Shown here: piece after piece, positions 8,833-16,680 of the stretch
Layout: the number at the start of each line of letters is the position of its first letter
Numbering within the stretch: the stretch's first letter is position 1
NCBI GenBank assembly: GCA_016710075.1
Contig: JADJLO010000018.1
Coordinates: 1-64,000 of the forward strand
Reading direction: 5' to 3'
Source: Acidobacteriota bacterium
GTDB taxonomy: Bacteria > Acidobacteriota > Blastocatellia > RBC074
DNA: 64,000 nucleotides
Position numbers and translations under genes: made by a program
The notes under the pieces: generated by a model
Told to the model about the DNA's origin: nothing
Database searches by the model: none
The model's input: only the letters and a program-made list of their open reading frames with translations

Positions 8833-9227
8833 CTATGCCCTAAATGTACACTTGCCCATAGGAATGTGCGTGAAGACTTCCTGAGGGAACAAGAATATAG
8901 GCGTGATCGTGCCGAGCATTTGGAGGAAAGCAAGAACAGGGTCGCTCGCATAAATAGGCCGAAGATTAGGCCGATCCCCAATCAAGCATTCCCAGGTGGC
9001 CAGCATAGGAATCGACACCTGCGCGGGTATTAATCCAAAGGGTGAGTAGTTCAATCGTGTGCGTTGCCAAATCCTGTGCCGGGCTCAGGCCGGGAAAGAA
9101 CTTGGAGTGTCCCGAACCAGAAAAAGACAATCCCCAGACTGACTCGCAAGAGCACAATGCCGAAGCGGGCCATCCAGTTAGTAACATTCACATCAATCCG
9201 GTCAAACAAAGCACGAAGCCTTGCCAT
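8833..9227 (-). CDS. DoxX/DUF417-like membrane protein, frameshifted
   Basis: The start MARLRALFDRIDVNVTNWMA lies at 9225-9227. Next is a first helix, FGIVLLRVSLGIVFFWFG, which in the DoxX/DUF417 families precedes the T-L-K-F-F-P-G motif. A frame change near 9110 restores KFFPGLSPAQDLATHTIELL, and another near 9020 gives FGLIPAQVSIPMLATWECLI. The tail frame ends LQMLGTITPIFLFPQEVF. Four transmembrane segments are expected. Family members are proposed to act in redox or oxidant tolerance, but the role here is open. The stop lies 8 bp before the attC at 8744-8825. Confidence 0.65.
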
Positions 9228-9330
9228 GGCATGGTCTCTTGGATTAACAAATTCGAGTGCCCGTAATCGCTGACCGCCAACACATGACGCGTCCCCCGCA
9301 TTTATGGGGTGACTCCGGATACGACAAGCG

Positions 9331-9424
9331 GCCTAACGCTCGCGTTCAGCGGCGCGCCGCATCACGCCGCTTGCGTTTTCAGCAAGCGGCGACACGCGAG
9401 TGCGTCCGCTGCAACGCGTTAGGG
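9331..9424 (-). other. attC site (1st, nearest the integrase)
   Basis: A 94-bp palindrome bounded by GCCTAAC and GTTAGGG. Arms CGCTCGCGTTCAGCGG and CCGCTGCAACGCG pair. The loop carries a second perfect stem, GCCGCTTGC and GCAAGCGGC. Confidence 0.85.
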
Positions 9425-9923
9425 CGCCACGTTCGAACCCCGATACGGTTGCGACCGTGAATTCTTTGCGACGGAACGCGTTGTGGTAGGGGAGCAAAAC
9501 CGGGATTGCTAAGCAGCCGAACACCATACAGACGCGGATCACCGTTGTCGCAACGCCTTCTCCACGTGCCACTTGAGGCAACCACGGCGCCATGAACAAA
9601 AGGACTAGGGTGCCCACCACGTACCAGGCCATCACGACGAGAAGGAGACGGCGAAAGGTTCGTGGCGTTACGGGTGGTGGTAGCTACGACAAGCCGTGAT
9701 CACGAAATAGACACCGATTGGGCCAACCCAGCCATGAAGTGAGACCGGAACCAAGGGCGGCCGACCAGCGCCTCACACCACGACGTGTAAGCGATCCCCT
9801 GAGCAATGCCTCCGATGAATAGCGGAACGTGATTCGCCACGAATGCGAACATAGGCGTTGATACGTCTCGACATATCGAGAGAAGTACTCTTCGGAAATT
9901 CCTGCGTAGCGGCGTGTGTCCAT
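9425..9923 (-). CDS. First cassette: polytopic membrane protein, frameshifted
   Basis: The protein is rebuilt from three frames. Start MDTRRYAGISEEYFSR at 9923, only 13 bp downstream of the attI-like core, then STPMFAFVANHVPLFIGGIA, QGIAYTSWCEALVGRPWFRS and GPIGVYFVITACRSYHHP. The last frame gives MAWYVVGTLVLLFMAPWLPQ and VIRVCMVFGCLAIPVLLPYH. At least four hydrophobic helices are present, and I recognise no family. Frame changes fall near 9870, 9730 and 9690. As the first cassette it would be the one most exposed to a promoter in the attI region. Confidence 0.55.
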
Positions 9924-9935
9924 CTGTTTCTGTGC

Positions 9936-9942
9936 GCCTAAC
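9936..9942 (-). other. attI-like insertion point of the array
   Basis: On the minus strand a GTTAGGC core sits 13 bp before the first cassette's ATG, with no attC palindrome around it. Integrase recombination would join attI and a cassette at such a simple core. The bases to the right (9943-10003) would then be the attI remnant. Confidence 0.5.
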
Positions 9943-9969
9943 ATGTAATTAGGCTGTAAAGCCCCGAAT

Positions 9970-10011
9970 ATGCCTAATATTGGAAACTTGATGGTTTCCA
10001 ATATTAGGCAT
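9970..10011. repeat. Perfect 18-bp inverted repeat
   Basis: ATGCCTAATATTGGAAAC at 9970-9987 is repeated in exact inverse at 9994-10011, with a 6-base loop. The TAA stop of the minus-strand gene to the right lies inside the right arm. No T-run follows, so a plain terminator is unlikely. It may mark the end of an inserted piece or be part of the attI region. Confidence 0.8.
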
Positions 10012-10456
10012 GTTTCTTCCCTGCCCGCTTGGGGAGGGTTTTAGGGTCGATTCTATCCCTGAGTCCGAACTCCTTAGCTTTACCGAGGGAGATCTCCCAA
10101 CGTCTTTTGAATCCGTTCCAGCGGCCTCCCGCGGTTTTGATTTTCTGTTGGAGTAATTTCTCCGTGGGCCCGATTTTCAGGGCGACCAGAGTATTATCAG
10201 GAGCGTTTTCGTCAGCCGGAATCCACGGTATTGAATCGACTATTATTTCGATGGTTTTCAGGCGGACATGCCTGGATGCATCGTATCTGTATCTGACACG
10301 CAGAAGTCGATCACCGTAAATACTGAATAATTTTTTAGTCCCGTTTTGGCCTGGCTTTAGTTTCTTTAGATCCGGCTTCGCGGGATGAGCTACCGGACAG
10401 AAAAAAGCTACGTCGACTGGATCAGACGATTCATCATATTCAACGGCAAGCGCCAT
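10004..10456 (-). CDS. Conserved hypothetical between attI and intI relic
   Basis: 150 residues in one frame. The core GDRLLRVRYRYDASRHVRLK and IEIIVDSIPWIP is followed by VALKIGPTEKLLQQKIKTAG and GRWNGFKRRWEISLGKAKEF. The K-x-A-G-G-R-W-N..R-W-E pattern suggests a small DNA-metabolism-linked family, but I cannot name it. The first 24 or so codons (10385-10456) are antisense to the integrase relic and are probably not part of the true protein; the family-like part begins near 10350. No good start codon is seen there, which suggests the 5' end was damaged when the relic formed. Confidence 0.5.
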   Translation of the reverse strand: MALAVEYDESSDPVDVAFFCPVAHPAKPDLKKLKPGQNGTKKLFSIYGDRLLRVRYRYDASRHVRLKTIEIIVDSIPWIPADENAPDNTLVALKIGPTEKLLQQKIKTAGGRWNGFKRRWEISLGKAKEFGLRDRIDPKTLPKRAGKKHA

Positions 10457-10576
10457 CCGAATGAAATGGGCCCGGCCGAGATCAGGGATTTCCTTGCCTG
10501 GCTGGTCAATGAGCGCAACGTAGCTGCATCAACACAGAACCAGGCTCTGCATTCGATATTGTTTCTCTACATCGAA
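10370..10576 (+). pseudogene. Integron integrase intI, N-terminal fragment
   Basis: Translated from an in-frame isoleucine codon: IRLRGMSYRTEKSYVDWIRR, FIIFNGKRHPNEMGPAEIRD, FLAWLVNERNVAASTQNQAL, HSILFLYIEL. This is the SAM-like core-binding domain of integron tyrosine recombinases (YSYRTE.SYVDWI.RFI.FH.KRHP and NVA.STQNQAL). The usual first 10-15 residues and the entire catalytic domain (Arg, His and Tyr residues, intI patch) are missing. Only 116 bp separate the fragment from accC, so a frameshift cannot explain the loss. It is divergent from the cassettes, the classical integron layout. No activity is expected. Confidence 0.85.
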
Positions 10577-10692
10577 CTCGTGGTAAACCAGATTACAGTC
10601 AGAGGGGGCAAGTGGGACAAGGACAGAGGTACCATGTTTTGGCAAAACATCCGGGAGCCCGTAAACGACAGGCTAAACCTGAGCGGTCAGGA
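10577..10692. other. Spacer between intI relic and accC
   Basis: No gene. It holds the short palindrome ATGTTTTGGCAAAACAT at 10634-10650, which could end the accBC transcript or be a protein-binding site. Confidence 0.4.
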
Positions 10693-12030
10693 TTATGTCT
10701 GGTACCGGTCCATAAACCGTGTGGAGATGTTGCCCGAGTTGAAATCCGGGTCATTGAGAATCTTGAGGTGCATGGGGATGGTTGTTTTGATTCCCTCGAC
10801 GACCATGGCTTCGAGGGCGCGGCGCATGCGCGCGATTGCCCGTTCCCGGGTACGGCTGTGAGATATGACCTTGGCGATCAAGGAATCGTAATACGGCGGG
10901 ACGAAATAGCCATCGTAAATTGCGGTATCGACCCTGATTCCGGGGCCAGTCGGCAGATTCAGGGTGGTGATGCGGCCGGGGCTGGGGATGAAGGTTTCGG
11001 GATCTTCGGCATTGATGCGGCATTCGATCGCGTGGCCGACAAACATCACTTCATCCTGGGTCAGGCTCATCTTCTCGCCGGCGGCGATGCGTATCTGACC
11101 GGCGACCAGATCCGACACAGTAACGAGTTCAGTAACCGGATGCTCAACCTGGATGCGGGTGTTCATCTCCATGAAATAGAAGTTACCGCTCTCATCCATG
11201 AGGAATTCGATGGTGCCGGCATTGCTGTATCCCACTTCCTTGCAGGCATTGACGGCGACGCGGCCCATCTCCTGCCGCAGTTCATAATCGATTGCCGGCG
11301 AGGGAGATTCCTCGATCAGTTTCTGGTGGCGCCTTTGAATGGAGCACTCGCGTTCGCCGAGGTGGATGACATTTCCGAAGTTGTCGGCGAGTATCTGGAT
11401 TTCGATGTGACGCGGATTATCTATGTATTTTTCGAGATAGACTCCGCTGTTCTTGAAGGAGGCCTCGGCTTCGGCCCGGGCTGTCTGATAAGCGTTGAGC
11501 AGTTCATCGCGATTGCGGGCCACTCGCATACCGCGACCTCCGCCGCCCGCCGTGGCTTTGATGAGAATCGGGTAGCCGATCTTCTCAGCTTCTTTGATTG
11601 CTGTCTCCTCATCATCGATCAGGCCTTCGCTTCCGGGAGTGACCGGGACTCCGACGGATTTCATGGTCCTTTTGGCTTCGGACTTGTCCCCCATCATGCG
11701 CATGACATCAGCCGACGGTCCGATAAAGGTAATGTTGCATTCCTTGCAGACCTCGGCGAAATAGGGGTTCTCCGACAGGAATCCATACCCGGGGTGAATC
11801 GCGTCAACATTCGTTATTTCGGCGGCCGAAATGATCTGCGGGATATTGAGGTAACTCTGCGAAGAGGGGGCGGGGCCGATGCAAACTGCCTCATCTGCAT
11901 ATCGAACATGCAAGGCATCGCGGTCGGCTTCAGAATGAACGGCGACCGTCTTGATGCCAAGTTCACGGCAAGCCCAGATGATGCGGCAAGCAATCTCGCC
12001 GCGGTTTGCAATGAGTATCTTTTTAAACAT
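10693..12030 (-). CDS. accC: Biotin carboxylase subunit of acetyl-CoA carboxylase
   Basis: 445 residues, the family length. It carboxylates biotin on BCCP with ATP and bicarbonate, the first half-reaction of malonyl-CoA synthesis. The N-terminal domain starts MFKKILIANRGEIACRII. The ATP-grasp glycine loop is KATAGGGGRGMRVA, and catalytic segments ERECSIQRRHQKLIEESPSP and FYFMEMNTRIQVEHPVTE are intact. The C-terminal domain includes CRINAEDPETFIPSPG. It lies 17 bp behind accB, so the two are one transcript attached to the end of the ribosomal block. The gene is complete, and only 116 bp separate it from the integron relic. Confidence 0.97.
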   Translation of the reverse strand: MFKKILIANRGEIACRIIWACRELGIKTVAVHSEADRDALHVRYADEAVCIGPAPSSQSYLNIPQIISAAEITNVDAIHPGYGFLSENPYFAEVCKECNITFIGPSADVMRMMGDKSEAKRTMKSVGVPVTPGSEGLIDDEETAIKEAEKIGYPILIKATAGGGGRGMRVARNRDELLNAYQTARAEAEASFKNSGVYLEKYIDNPRHIEIQILADNFGNVIHLGERECSIQRRHQKLIEESPSPAIDYELRQEMGRVAVNACKEVGYSNAGTIEFLMDESGNFYFMEMNTRIQVEHPVTELVTVSDLVAGQIRIAAGEKMSLTQDEVMFVGHAIECRINAEDPETFIPSPGRITTLNLPTGPGIRVDTAIYDGYFVPPYYDSLIAKVISHSRTRERAIARMRRALEAMVVEGIKTTIPMHLKILNDPDFNSGNISTRFMDRYQT

Positions 12031-12047
12031 ATGAAATCGTCGGGCAA

Positions 12048-12638
12048 TCAGGATTTCAAGCCGAACAGAGGCTGGCCATACTCGATCGGCTGCCCGTTCT
12101 CGACAAATATTTTCGCAATGATTCCGCTGGCATCTGATTGTATTTCATTCATCAGCTTCATTGCTTCGACGATGCAAAGCGTCTGTCCTGATTCGACGCT
12201 ATCCCCCAATTTAACGAATGCATCGGAAGTGGGTGATGGCGACCGGAAGAAAGTACCGACGATGGGAGATGTGATGATGCGAAGCTTCTCTTCCACCGGG
12301 GCAGGGGCAGGGACAGTTGCCGGCGCTATTGCCTGGGGCTCAGACATTCTCGATTCAACGAATGCCGATGGAGAGGCGGCATGTGACCCCGTCGTCTCGA
12401 CCACCATCCGGCTTGCGCCTTTCTGAAGCCTGAGGCGAAAACCACCTCGTTCGAGTTCAAATTCGTTGAACTGCTTTTCTGAAATCAGGTCGATCAGTTC
12501 TTTTATTTGAGCCATGTTCAGATTCTCGCCGGAGTCTGCAGATCTGGAGGCCTTCGCTGCAGGTCTGGCAGAGCTTTCGCTCTCTTTCAGCTTTGAACTG
12601 CGCTGGGAACTACGCTGGATCTTTTTCATAGTTTTCAC
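12048..12638 (-). CDS. accB: Biotin carboxyl carrier protein of acetyl-CoA carboxylase
   Basis: It carries the biotin that shuttles CO2 between AccC and the carboxyltransferase. The C-terminal biotinyl domain has the signature CIVEAMKLMNEIQSD, with the Lys as biotin site, and ends with the usual GQPIEYGQPLFGLK. A Pro/Ala linker (AIAPATVPAPAPVEE) precedes it. The start is uncertain. The long frame begins at a GTG (12638) and adds a Lys/Ser-rich tail. The ATG at 12515 (MAQIKELIDLISEKQFNEFE) gives 155 residues, the usual family length. I favour 12515 on length but give the full frame. Confidence 0.93.
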   Translation of the reverse strand: MKTMKKIQRSSQRSSKLKESESSARPAAKASRSADSGENLNMAQIKELIDLISEKQFNEFELERGGFRLRLQKGASRMVVETTGSHAASPSAFVESRMSEPQAIAPATVPAPAPVEEKLRIITSPIVGTFFRSPSPTSDAFVKLGDSVESGQTLCIVEAMKLMNEIQSDASGIIAKIFVENGQPIEYGQPLFGLKS

Positions 12639-12693
12639 GTGAGTGAATTGCCACTCCCCTGTCCGCGAGGGGCTCGGGGTGCCAGCAAAGTTA

Positions 12694-12731
12694 AGGCCTC
12701 AACCGCGTGATAACCCGCACGGTTGAGGCCT
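12694..12731. terminator. Hairpin after rplQ
   Basis: Arms GGCCTCAACCG and CGGTTGAGGCC (11 bp) flank a 14-base loop between rplQ and accB. There is no T-run on the minus side, so termination would be partial; accBC may get some readthrough. Confidence 0.5.
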
Positions 12732-12769
12732 GCCTGTCTGGTGCGAGAGATCGAACCCTCAGCCTTGGT

Positions 12770-13276
12770 TTATTTCTTATCGGATTTCTTAGCGGTCTTT
12801 TCTGACTTATCTTCGACGGCCTTTTTCTCTTCGCTGCCGACGAATTCGATCAGTGCCATCTCGGCGCCGTCGCCCTTGCGAGGACCGAGCTTGTAAATTC
12901 TGATATATCCGCCGGGTCGATTGGCAAATCTCTCGGCCAGATCGCCGGTGAGTTTTTTGAGCGCTGCAACTCCCGCGGTTCTCTCGGATCCGGGATTGTG
13001 CTGTTTGCTGTCCAATCCGGCATTGCCCGGAAAAAAGTAGGCAGCGGCCTGGCGAGTCAGATGAACGGCAGATTCGATCTTGCCGCTCTCGCGCATGGCG
13101 CGAGCCTTCCGCCCGAGCGTGATGACATGCTCTGTGAACGGACGGAGTTCTTTAGCCTTCGGCAGCGTCGTGATGATTCGCTCATGCATCACAAGTGAGG
13201 TGCAGAGATTGCGAAGCAACGCCTTCCTGTGTGATGAAGTTCTTCCTAGTTTACGGTGTGCGACAAGATGTCTCAT
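12770..13276 (-). CDS. rplQ: Ribosomal protein L17
   Basis: 168 residues. The start MRHLVAHRKLGRTSSHRKAL and LLRNLCTSLVMHERIITTLP are the signature N-terminal region that binds 23S rRNA. The C-terminus carries a Lys-rich tail (EDKSEKTAKKSDKK) longer than in E. coli, as is common outside Proteobacteria. It is the last gene of the alpha cluster, 45 bp after rpoA. Confidence 0.96.
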   Translation of the reverse strand: MRHLVAHRKLGRTSSHRKALLRNLCTSLVMHERIITTLPKAKELRPFTEHVITLGRKARAMRESGKIESAVHLTRQAAAYFFPGNAGLDSKQHNPGSERTAGVAALKKLTGDLAERFANRPGGYIRIYKLGPRKGDGAEMALIEFVGSEEKKAVEDKSEKTAKKSDKK

Positions 13277-13321
13277 GACTGCAAATTCCTTAACTTTATC
13301 CGATTACTGCAATGCTGTTTT

Positions 13322-14306
13322 TTATTCAGGGCCCTTGATCATATTACCCTGATCATCGAACTTCATTCCAAGTCCGAGTCCCATTGTAATCAGAATATCT
13401 TTTATTTCATTGAGCGATTTACGACCGAAATTCTTGGTCTTGAGCATCTCGGCTTCCGATTTCTGAACCAGATCGCGAATCGATTTAATATCCGAATTCT
13501 TCAAACAATTGTAAGAGCGAACCGAGAGCTCAAGTTCCTCGACCGATTTATCGAGGTGCTCGCTGAACTGCGATTTTTCCTTCCCTTGAACGATCGGAGC
13601 GGGCTCATCAATAATCTCTTCTTCGAAATTGATGAAGATTGCCATGTGATCCTTGATCAACTTGGCGGCTAGTCCGATCGAGTGCTCGGGCGTAATGCTT
13701 CCATTCGTCCAGACTTCAAGCAGCAGCTTGTCATAGTCCGTGTCCTGACCGAGTCTGGCGGCTTCAACCTGAAAATTGACCTTCTTGACCGGCGAGTGGA
13801 CCGAATCGACAGGGATATAGCCAACCGGCAGATCGTCATCGAAGTTCCGATCAGCCGAGACATATCCGCGGCCCTTCTTCAGTCTGAGTTCGATGTTCAG
13901 AGCTCCACCCTCACTGATCGTGGCAATGTGAACGTTCGAATCGAGAATTTCGACATCATCATCGCTCTCGATATCGGACGACTTCATTTCACCAGGCTCA
14001 GTTCGCGAGATTCTCAGAGTCTTGACGTCACCTGAATGGAGTTTAAACGGGATTTGTTTGAGGTTGAGAATGATATCGGTCGCGTCCTCAACCACACCCG
14101 GAATCGAGGAGAATTCATGCAACACTCCCTCAATCCGGACTGCTATGATCGCTCCTCCTTCAATCGACGAGCGAAGCGCACGGCGAAGGCTGTTGCCAAT
14201 CGTCGTGCCAAATCCCCGCTCGAAGGGCTGGGCTGAAAATCGCCCGTAACGATCAATCATGTTTTCTCGATGACAGGCGTTTTGGCTTTTGGAATCCGGT
14301 CCACAT
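13322..14306 (-). CDS. rpoA: RNA polymerase alpha subunit, frameshift near N-terminus
   Basis: The alpha NTD motifs GRFSAQPFERGFGTTIGNSL and RRALRSSIEGGAIIAVRIEG and the CTD motifs EELELSVRSYNCLKNSDIKS and MLKTKNFGRKSLNEIKDIL are all present. The open frame formally extends to 14353, but its first 30 residues are not alpha-like. In another frame an ATG at 14304-14306, behind AAGG, reads MWTGFQKPKRL, the family's canonical N-terminus. One base change near 14270 joins the two. I therefore set the start at 14306. The shift must be an error if this is the only rpoA. Confidence 0.92.
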
Positions 14307-14482
14307 GGTACCTTCCACTTATCTCCCAACTTTTCTGACTCAATGCCAGTCAATATTGAGCCCCGTTTACTCGTTGAGCATCAGCATTGGAATGCTCGCG
14401 GAAAAGCGTTAATCGGAGCCATAACCGGGTCAATCAATAAAACAATAAACACGGCAACAAAACAATAAACCCGGCAAAACGC

Positions 14483-15118
14483 TTACTTGCTGTACAACTC
14501 GACGATCAGCTGTTCATTGATGTTCTGATCGATATCCTCTCGGCGAGGCTGCGAGACGATTTTGCCGACAAGCTTATCAGGATTGGCAATTTCGAGCCAT
14601 GACGGACGGCCGCGACCACCCGAGGTCTGATAAGCGCCCTGAATGTGAACATTATTGAGGCTCTTGCCCCTGACTGCAACCTCGTCGCCAACTCTCACCT
14701 GGAAAGACGGGATATCGACTTTCTTGCCGTTGACCTCGACGTGACCGTGCCGGACAAACTGGCGGGCCTGGCGACGCGACATCGCGAAACCAAGCCTGAA
14801 GATCACGTTGTCAAGACGGCGCTCGAGCAATGACAGCAGGTTTTCGCCGGTGACTCCCTTTTGCTGAGCGGCTTTCTCGAAATAGTTTCGGAACTGCGTT
14901 TCGAGCAGATTGTAAATTCGTTTGACGCGCTGCTTCTCACGAAGCTGCTGACCGTAGCCCATCGGCTTGCGCTTGGCGTTGGGGCCATGCTGACCGGGGG
15001 GATTGGTACCACGCTTCTCGATCGGGCAGGAAGGCTTGTAGCATTTCTCGCCCTTGAGGAAGAGCTTCATGCCTTCGCGTCTGCACAGGCGACATTGTTT
15101 GCCTCTATCTCTTGCCAA
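14483..15118 (-). CDS. rpsD: Ribosomal protein S4, zinc type
   Basis: 211 residues. The N-terminus CRLCRREGMKLFLKGEKCYK plus PSCP supplies four Cys of the zinc-binding form. The S4 RNA-binding domain follows: LSLLERRLDNVIFRLGFAMS and RRQARQFVRHGHVEVNGKKV. S4 nucleates 30S assembly and often represses its own operon; no such leader is recognisable here. The gap to rpoA is 176 bp, with nothing else seen in it. Confidence 0.97.
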   Translation of the reverse strand: MARDRGKQCRLCRREGMKLFLKGEKCYKPSCPIEKRGTNPPGQHGPNAKRKPMGYGQQLREKQRVKRIYNLLETQFRNYFEKAAQQKGVTGENLLSLLERRLDNVIFRLGFAMSRRQARQFVRHGHVEVNGKKVDIPSFQVRVGDEVAVRGKSLNNVHIQGAYQTSGGRGRPSWLEIANPDKLVGKIVSQPRREDIDQNINEQLIVELYSK

Positions 15119-15235
15119 CTTCTTTCCTCCGTTAAACCATCGGCGATCCGGTCCTTTGTTGCCTCACACGGTATTCGAATGAGATCGTCAATACGTGCGG
15201 GAAGCCGGTCGCGGTTGAACAAAAACCTGTAAATC

Positions 15236-15643
15236 TTAAACTCTGCGACGTTTTGGCGGACGACATCCGTTATGAGGAACCGGCGTCACATCGCGAATAA
15301 GTTTGACATCGATGCCCGTGGACTGAATGGCGCGAATCGCCGATTCACGCCCCGATCCGGGCCCCTTGACGCGCACTTCACAGCTGCGCATGCCGCTGTC
15401 GCGCGCTATGGCGGCGGCCTTGGACGCCGCTTGCTGGGCTGCGAATGGTGTGCCCTTTCGCGAGCCGCGGAAGCCCATGGCGCCTGACGATGATTGAGAG
15501 ACAAGGTTGCCTTCCAGATCCGTGATGCTCACCAGCGTGTTGTTGAAACTCGCCTGGATATGGATGATGCCCTGCGGCACAACCTTCTTCTCTTTCTTCT
15601 TGAAAACCTTTTTCTTGCCTGCGGTGGTCTGTTGCTTTGCCAT
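15236..15643 (-). CDS. rpsK: Ribosomal protein S11
   Basis: 135 residues with a Lys-rich start (MAKQQTTAGKKKVFKKKEKK) and the S11 motifs GIIHIQASFNNTLVSITDLE, GSGRESAIRAIQSTGIDVKL and DVTPVPHNGCRPPKRRRV. It forms the platform of the 30S subunit. It sits between rpsM and rpsD in the usual alpha order. Confidence 0.97.
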   Translation of the reverse strand: MAKQQTTAGKKKVFKKKEKKVVPQGIIHIQASFNNTLVSITDLEGNLVSQSSSGAMGFRGSRKGTPFAAQQAASKAAAIARDSGMRSCEVRVKGPGSGRESAIRAIQSTGIDVKLIRDVTPVPHNGCRPPKRRRV

Positions 15644-15649
15644 ATGTCA

Positions 15650-15735
15650 GTTGTCGGTTGTCAGTTGGCGCCGGGCCGGGCCGGGAGGAGCGGCAAAATG
15701 TGCCGCTCCTGAGATGCCGGCCGGGCGCCATCCTA
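15650..15735. repeat. GTCAGTT heptads and hairpin between rpsM and rpsK
   Basis: About three 7-bp units (GTCAGTT, GTCGGTT, GTCAGTT) lie at 15655-15675. A perfect 10-bp stem follows, AGGAGCGGCA at 15686-15695 and TGCCGCTCCT at 15701-15710, flanked by GC-rich GGCGCC and CCGG runs. This could be an attenuator or a processing site inside the operon. Confidence 0.6.
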
Positions 15736-15738
15736 TGT

Positions 15739-16122
15739 TTACTTCTTACCCGGAGCCTTCTTCTTGGCGATTGTCGCTCGGCGCGGGCCTTTCCTGGTGC
15801 GGGCATTGGTGTGCGTGCGCTGTCCGCGAACCGGCAGCCCCCTGCGATGACGGAGACCGCGATAGCAGCCGATATCCATCATTCTCTTGATGTCGAGCTG
15901 AATCTGCTTGCGAAGATCGCCCTCAATATTACCCTGCTGGTCGACGATCGCTCGGATGCGATTCAATTCGTCTTCACTCAGATCCCGAATTTTCTTGTGA
16001 ACGTCGACCTGAGCTTCGGTTAAAATGCTGGTTGCGCGTGACCGCCCGATTCCATAAATATAGGTCAGTCCTATCTGAGCGCGCTTCTGTGGTGGCAAAT
16101 CGACGCCTGCTACACGAGCCAT
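15739..16122 (-). CDS. rpsM: Ribosomal protein S13
   Basis: 127 residues. The start MARVAGVDLPPQKRAQIGLT and YIYGIGRSRATSIL are followed by GCYRGLRHRRGLPVRGQRTH and TNARTRKGPRRATIAKKK. S13 sits in the 30S head and contacts the P-site tRNA. The gene is intact and starts the alpha cluster after rpmJ. Confidence 0.97.
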   Translation of the reverse strand: MARVAGVDLPPQKRAQIGLTYIYGIGRSRATSILTEAQVDVHKKIRDLSEDELNRIRAIVDQQGNIEGDLRKQIQLDIKRMMDIGCYRGLRHRRGLPVRGQRTHTNARTRKGPRRATIAKKKAPGKK

Positions 16123-16189
16123 TTACTTCCTCCATCATCCGAGACCTTTGCATTCACAATCCCGGGCATCAATATAACTATCGCTTTAA

Positions 16190-16303
16190 CTATCCCTGTC
16201 TCTGCTTGTGCTTGGGGTTGACACAAATCACACGGACCACGCCGTGACGATGAATGACTTTGCATTTCACACAAATTTTCTTGACTGATGTTCTTACTTT
16301 CAT
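16190..16303 (-). CDS. rpmJ: Ribosomal protein L36
   Basis: A 37-residue gene. MKVRTSVKKICVKCKVIHRH continues to GVVRVICVNPKHKQRQG and a TAG stop. The zinc ribbon residues C-x2-C, C and H are all present. It lies between infA and rpsM, its standard place. Confidence 0.95.
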   Translation of the reverse strand: MKVRTSVKKICVKCKVIHRHGVVRVICVNPKHKQRQG

Positions 16304-16364
16304 TTTAAGTCCCGCTTTTCATCAGGGGCTGGATCAAAGAAGCAGCCTGCCTGATATATTTGGC

Positions 16365-16583
16365 CTATTTGAAACGATAAACGATCCTGCCACGGGTCAG
16401 ATCGTAGGGCGAAAGCTCCACAAGGACCTTGTCGCCGGGCAGAATCTTGATAAAGTTTTTTCTCATGCGCCCCGAGATGTGAGCAAGCACCTGATGCTTG
16501 TTTTCAAGTTCAACCTTGAACATTGCATTCGGCAGTGTTTCAAGCACCGTCGCCTGTACCTCTATGGCTTCTTCTTTAGACAT
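16365..16583 (-). CDS. infA: Translation initiation factor IF-1
   Basis: 72 residues from MSKEEAIEVQATVLETLPNA, the usual length. The OB-fold includes FKVELENKHQVLAHISGRMR and the end DLTRGRIVYRFK. IF-1 blocks the A site during initiation. An upstream GTG- or ATG-led extension of six codons is possible (to 16601), but the Met at 16583 matches the family. It sits between map and rpmJ. Confidence 0.95.
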   Translation of the reverse strand: MSKEEAIEVQATVLETLPNAMFKVELENKHQVLAHISGRMRKNFIKILPGDKVLVELSPYDLTRGRIVYRFK

Positions 16584-16680
16584 ACCCTTGGTTGTAAACA
16601 AAGTCCTTAACTGCTAAATTGCGAAACCAGTATTATAACCGGTAATCGGCATATTGCAAGGAACATCAATTGCGTCACGG

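Noticed and set aside
10385..10861. A working integrase of 158 residues
   Set aside because: Only the first ~60 residues are integrase-like; the catalytic domain is absent and the tail is antisense to accC.
10612..12426. A 604-codon plus-strand open frame opposite accC and accB
   Set aside because: Exactly antisense to two complete conserved genes; its codons produce no recognisable motif. An effect of GC-biased third positions.
12735..12765. Minus-strand GGGTTCGATCTCTCGCACCA resembling a tRNA 3' half
   Set aside because: The upstream bases are the rplQ coding end and cannot form D or anticodon arms. At most a tRNA fragment or chance.
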